Shown: positions 62,998 to 64,000 of the stretch, piece after piece
Position numbering within the stretch: the first letter of the stretch is position 1
Layout of the letters: the number at the start of each line of letters is the position of its first letter
Assembly: GCF_025149915.1 (NCBI RefSeq)
Contig: NZ_CP102278.1
Span: forward strand, 1,410,001-1,474,000
DNA from: Coprococcus eutactus
Lineage (GTDB): Bacteria > Bacillota > Clostridia > Lachnospirales > Lachnospiraceae
Direction of reading: 5' to 3'
DNA: 64,000 bases
Made by a program: the position numbers and the translations under genes
Notes under the pieces: generated by a model
Databases searched by the model: none
What the model was told of the DNA's origin: nothing
What the model saw: the letters and a program-made list of their open reading frames with translations, nothing else

Positions 62998-64000
62998 ATG
63001 GTTTTACCTAAGAAATTTGACGAGAGAATAAAGAGTCAGCTTGGCGATGAATACGATGACTATATAAAGTGTTTTGATAGTGATATGTATCATGGAATCA
63101 GGGTGAACACATCCAAGATATCTGTTGAGGATTTTCTTAAGATCAGTCCATTTGAACTTGAACCGGTTCCGTGGACAAAGAATGGATTCTATTACGATCA
63201 TAAGAAATATACACCGTCCAAGCATCCGTATTATTATGCGGGACTTTATTATATACAGGAACCGAGTGCCATGACACCAGCTAGCGTACTTGATATCGAT
63301 GAGGGGGATGTGGTGCTTGATATATGTGCAGCTCCGGGAGGAAAATCCACGGAACTTGCTGCTAAGCTTGGCGGTACAGGAATACTTATATCAAATGATA
63401 TAAGCAATTCAAGGGCGAAGGCACTTCTGAAAAATCTGGAACTTTTCGGTATAGGCAACATGTGTGTTGTGAGTGAGCCGCCTAATAACCTATCAAAGGC
63501 ATTTGAGGAAACATTTGACAAGATACTTATAGATGCCCCTTGTTCCGGTGAGGGAATGTTCAGAAAGTCATCGTCAATGATGACAGCCTGGGAGAACAAT
63601 GGCACCGAACTATTTGCGGGACTTCAGCGGGGAATACTGAAAGAGGTATGTAAGATGCTGAAACCAGGTGGAAGACTGTTGTACTCTACGTGTACATTTT
63701 CACCTGAGGAGGATGAAAGATCAGTGGAATATCTTCTATCGATAGATGACTGTATTCATCTGATCGATTTTCCTAAATATGAGAAGTTTGATGACGGCAA
63801 TCCTGAATGGGGGGAGACTGGAAATCCTGACCTCAAAAAGTGTGCTAGACTGTGGCCGCACCACCTGAAGGGGGAGGGACATTTCATTGCGCTGTTTGAA
63901 AAAGATGCTGACGCATATGTCAGAGGATGTCAGACGTATTCATTTAAACCGTATAAGGCTGATGAAGATTTCCTGAATTTTATAACTCATGTTTCTGCGG
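62998..64000 (+). CDS. rsmF: RsmF/NSUN-family rRNA m5C methyltransferase (3' end outside window)
   Basis: The frame runs from ATG 62998 to the window edge (334 codons) without a stop. Substrate is probably 16S rRNA cytosine (or tRNA). SAM motif 'LDICAAPGGKSTELAAKLGG' (~103); 'LIDAPCSGEGMFRK' (~178) and 'LLYSTCTFSPEEDE' (~223) hold the two Cys, the second being the catalytic nucleophile. The N-terminal 'IRVNTSKI' fold is the RsmF type. AAGGGAG upstream at 62978-62984 is a little far from the ATG (13 bases). Confidence 0.92.
   Translation, partial: MVLPKKFDERIKSQLGDEYDDYIKCFDSDMYHGIRVNTSKISVEDFLKISPFELEPVPWTKNGFYYDHKKYTPSKHPYYYAGLYYIQEPSAMTPASVLDIDEGDVVLDICAAPGGKSTELAAKLGGTGILISNDISNSRAKALLKNLELFGIGNMCVVSEPPNNLSKAFEETFDKILIDAPCSGEGMFRKSSSMMTAWENNGTELFAGLQRGILKEVCKMLKPGGRLLYSTCTFSPEEDERSVEYLLSIDDCIHLIDFPKYEKFDDGNPEWGETGNPDLKKCARLWPHHLKGEGHFIALFEKDADAYVRGCQTYSFKPYKADEDFLNFITHVSA

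Noticed and set aside
1..64000. CRISPR array, insertion sequences, prophage or integrative element
   Set aside because: No regularly spaced repeats, transposase, integrase (other than the Xer protein) or phage genes seen.

Overview
The window looks like ordinary chromosome from an anaerobic Clostridia of the family Lachnospiraceae (Coprococcus-like by gene content; genus not proven). Reasons: moderate-low G+C, strong AAGGAGG-type ribosome sites, a cmk / ispH-S1 fusion pair, a secreted GH5 cellulase and a cellobiose phosphorylase, a Na+-pumping decarboxylase cluster, RNase Y, sortase B, sigma-E and spore-type genes, and a Feo iron system under a DtxR-like regulator. I see no phage, insertion sequence or CRISPR array.

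Layout. 1-3.9 kb: recG 3' end, GH5 cellulase, rsmD-coaD, a coiled-coil protein. 3.9-6.5 kb (minus): ylbJ-like and tmcAL. 6.7-12.9 kb: recA with a LexA-type box, recX, rny, a Nudix hydrolase, a Xer recombinase, a formate/nitrite channel. 13-17.5 kb: aroC (minus), a 56-aa protein, rpsO and pnp, each behind a folded leader. 17.6-28.2 kb: cellobiose phosphorylase, a TepA-like ClpP-fold protein, ftsK, fhs, folD, rimO, pgsA. 28.5-34.1 kb: a five-gene biotin-dependent decarboxylase/transcarboxylase cluster. 34.1-38.1 kb: BaiN-like flavoprotein, cmk, ispH-S1 fusion. 38.2-48.5 kb: yprB-like exonuclease (minus), ruvAB, zapA, U32 peptidase, a SEDS protein and its class B PBP, Nudix, sortase B, tRNA-Leu(CAA). 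48.7-52.2 kb: sigE with a spoIIGA gene reduced to its protease half (minus), facing a Csp-like subtilase. 52.3-54.1 kb: pssA-psd. 54.2-58.5 kb: dtxR divergent from feoA-feoA-feoB-small Cys-rich membrane protein. 58.5-64 kb: remnant of a PIN-like gene, a ZTP riboswitch in front of separate IMP cyclohydrolase and AICAR formyltransferase genes, a TPR protein, a RelQ-like alarmone synthetase, and the start of an RsmF-like methyltransferase.

How parts work together. The cellulase and cellobiose phosphorylase fit extracellular cellulose or beta-glucan cutting followed by phosphorolysis in the cell. fhs and folD supply 10-formyl-THF, the donor for the AICAR formyltransferase at 60 kb, and the ZTP riboswitch reads the shortage of that cofactor. 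The Feo locus has two copies of one operator-like inverted repeat and two copies of an unidentified structured RNA.

Most worth following: (1) a ~130-nt structured element present twice, about 81% identical without gaps, once before feoB and once before the next gene, with two compensatory base-pair changes between copies; (2) a consensus internal ribosome site exactly at the IspH/S1 junction, which may release a free S1 protein; (3) a SpoIIGA lacking its membrane half next to a sigma-E that keeps a pro-sequence; (4) a pseudoknot-capable leader before rpsO and a long stem-loop before pnp; (5) the paired GTTAG-N6-CTAAC operators of the Feo locus.
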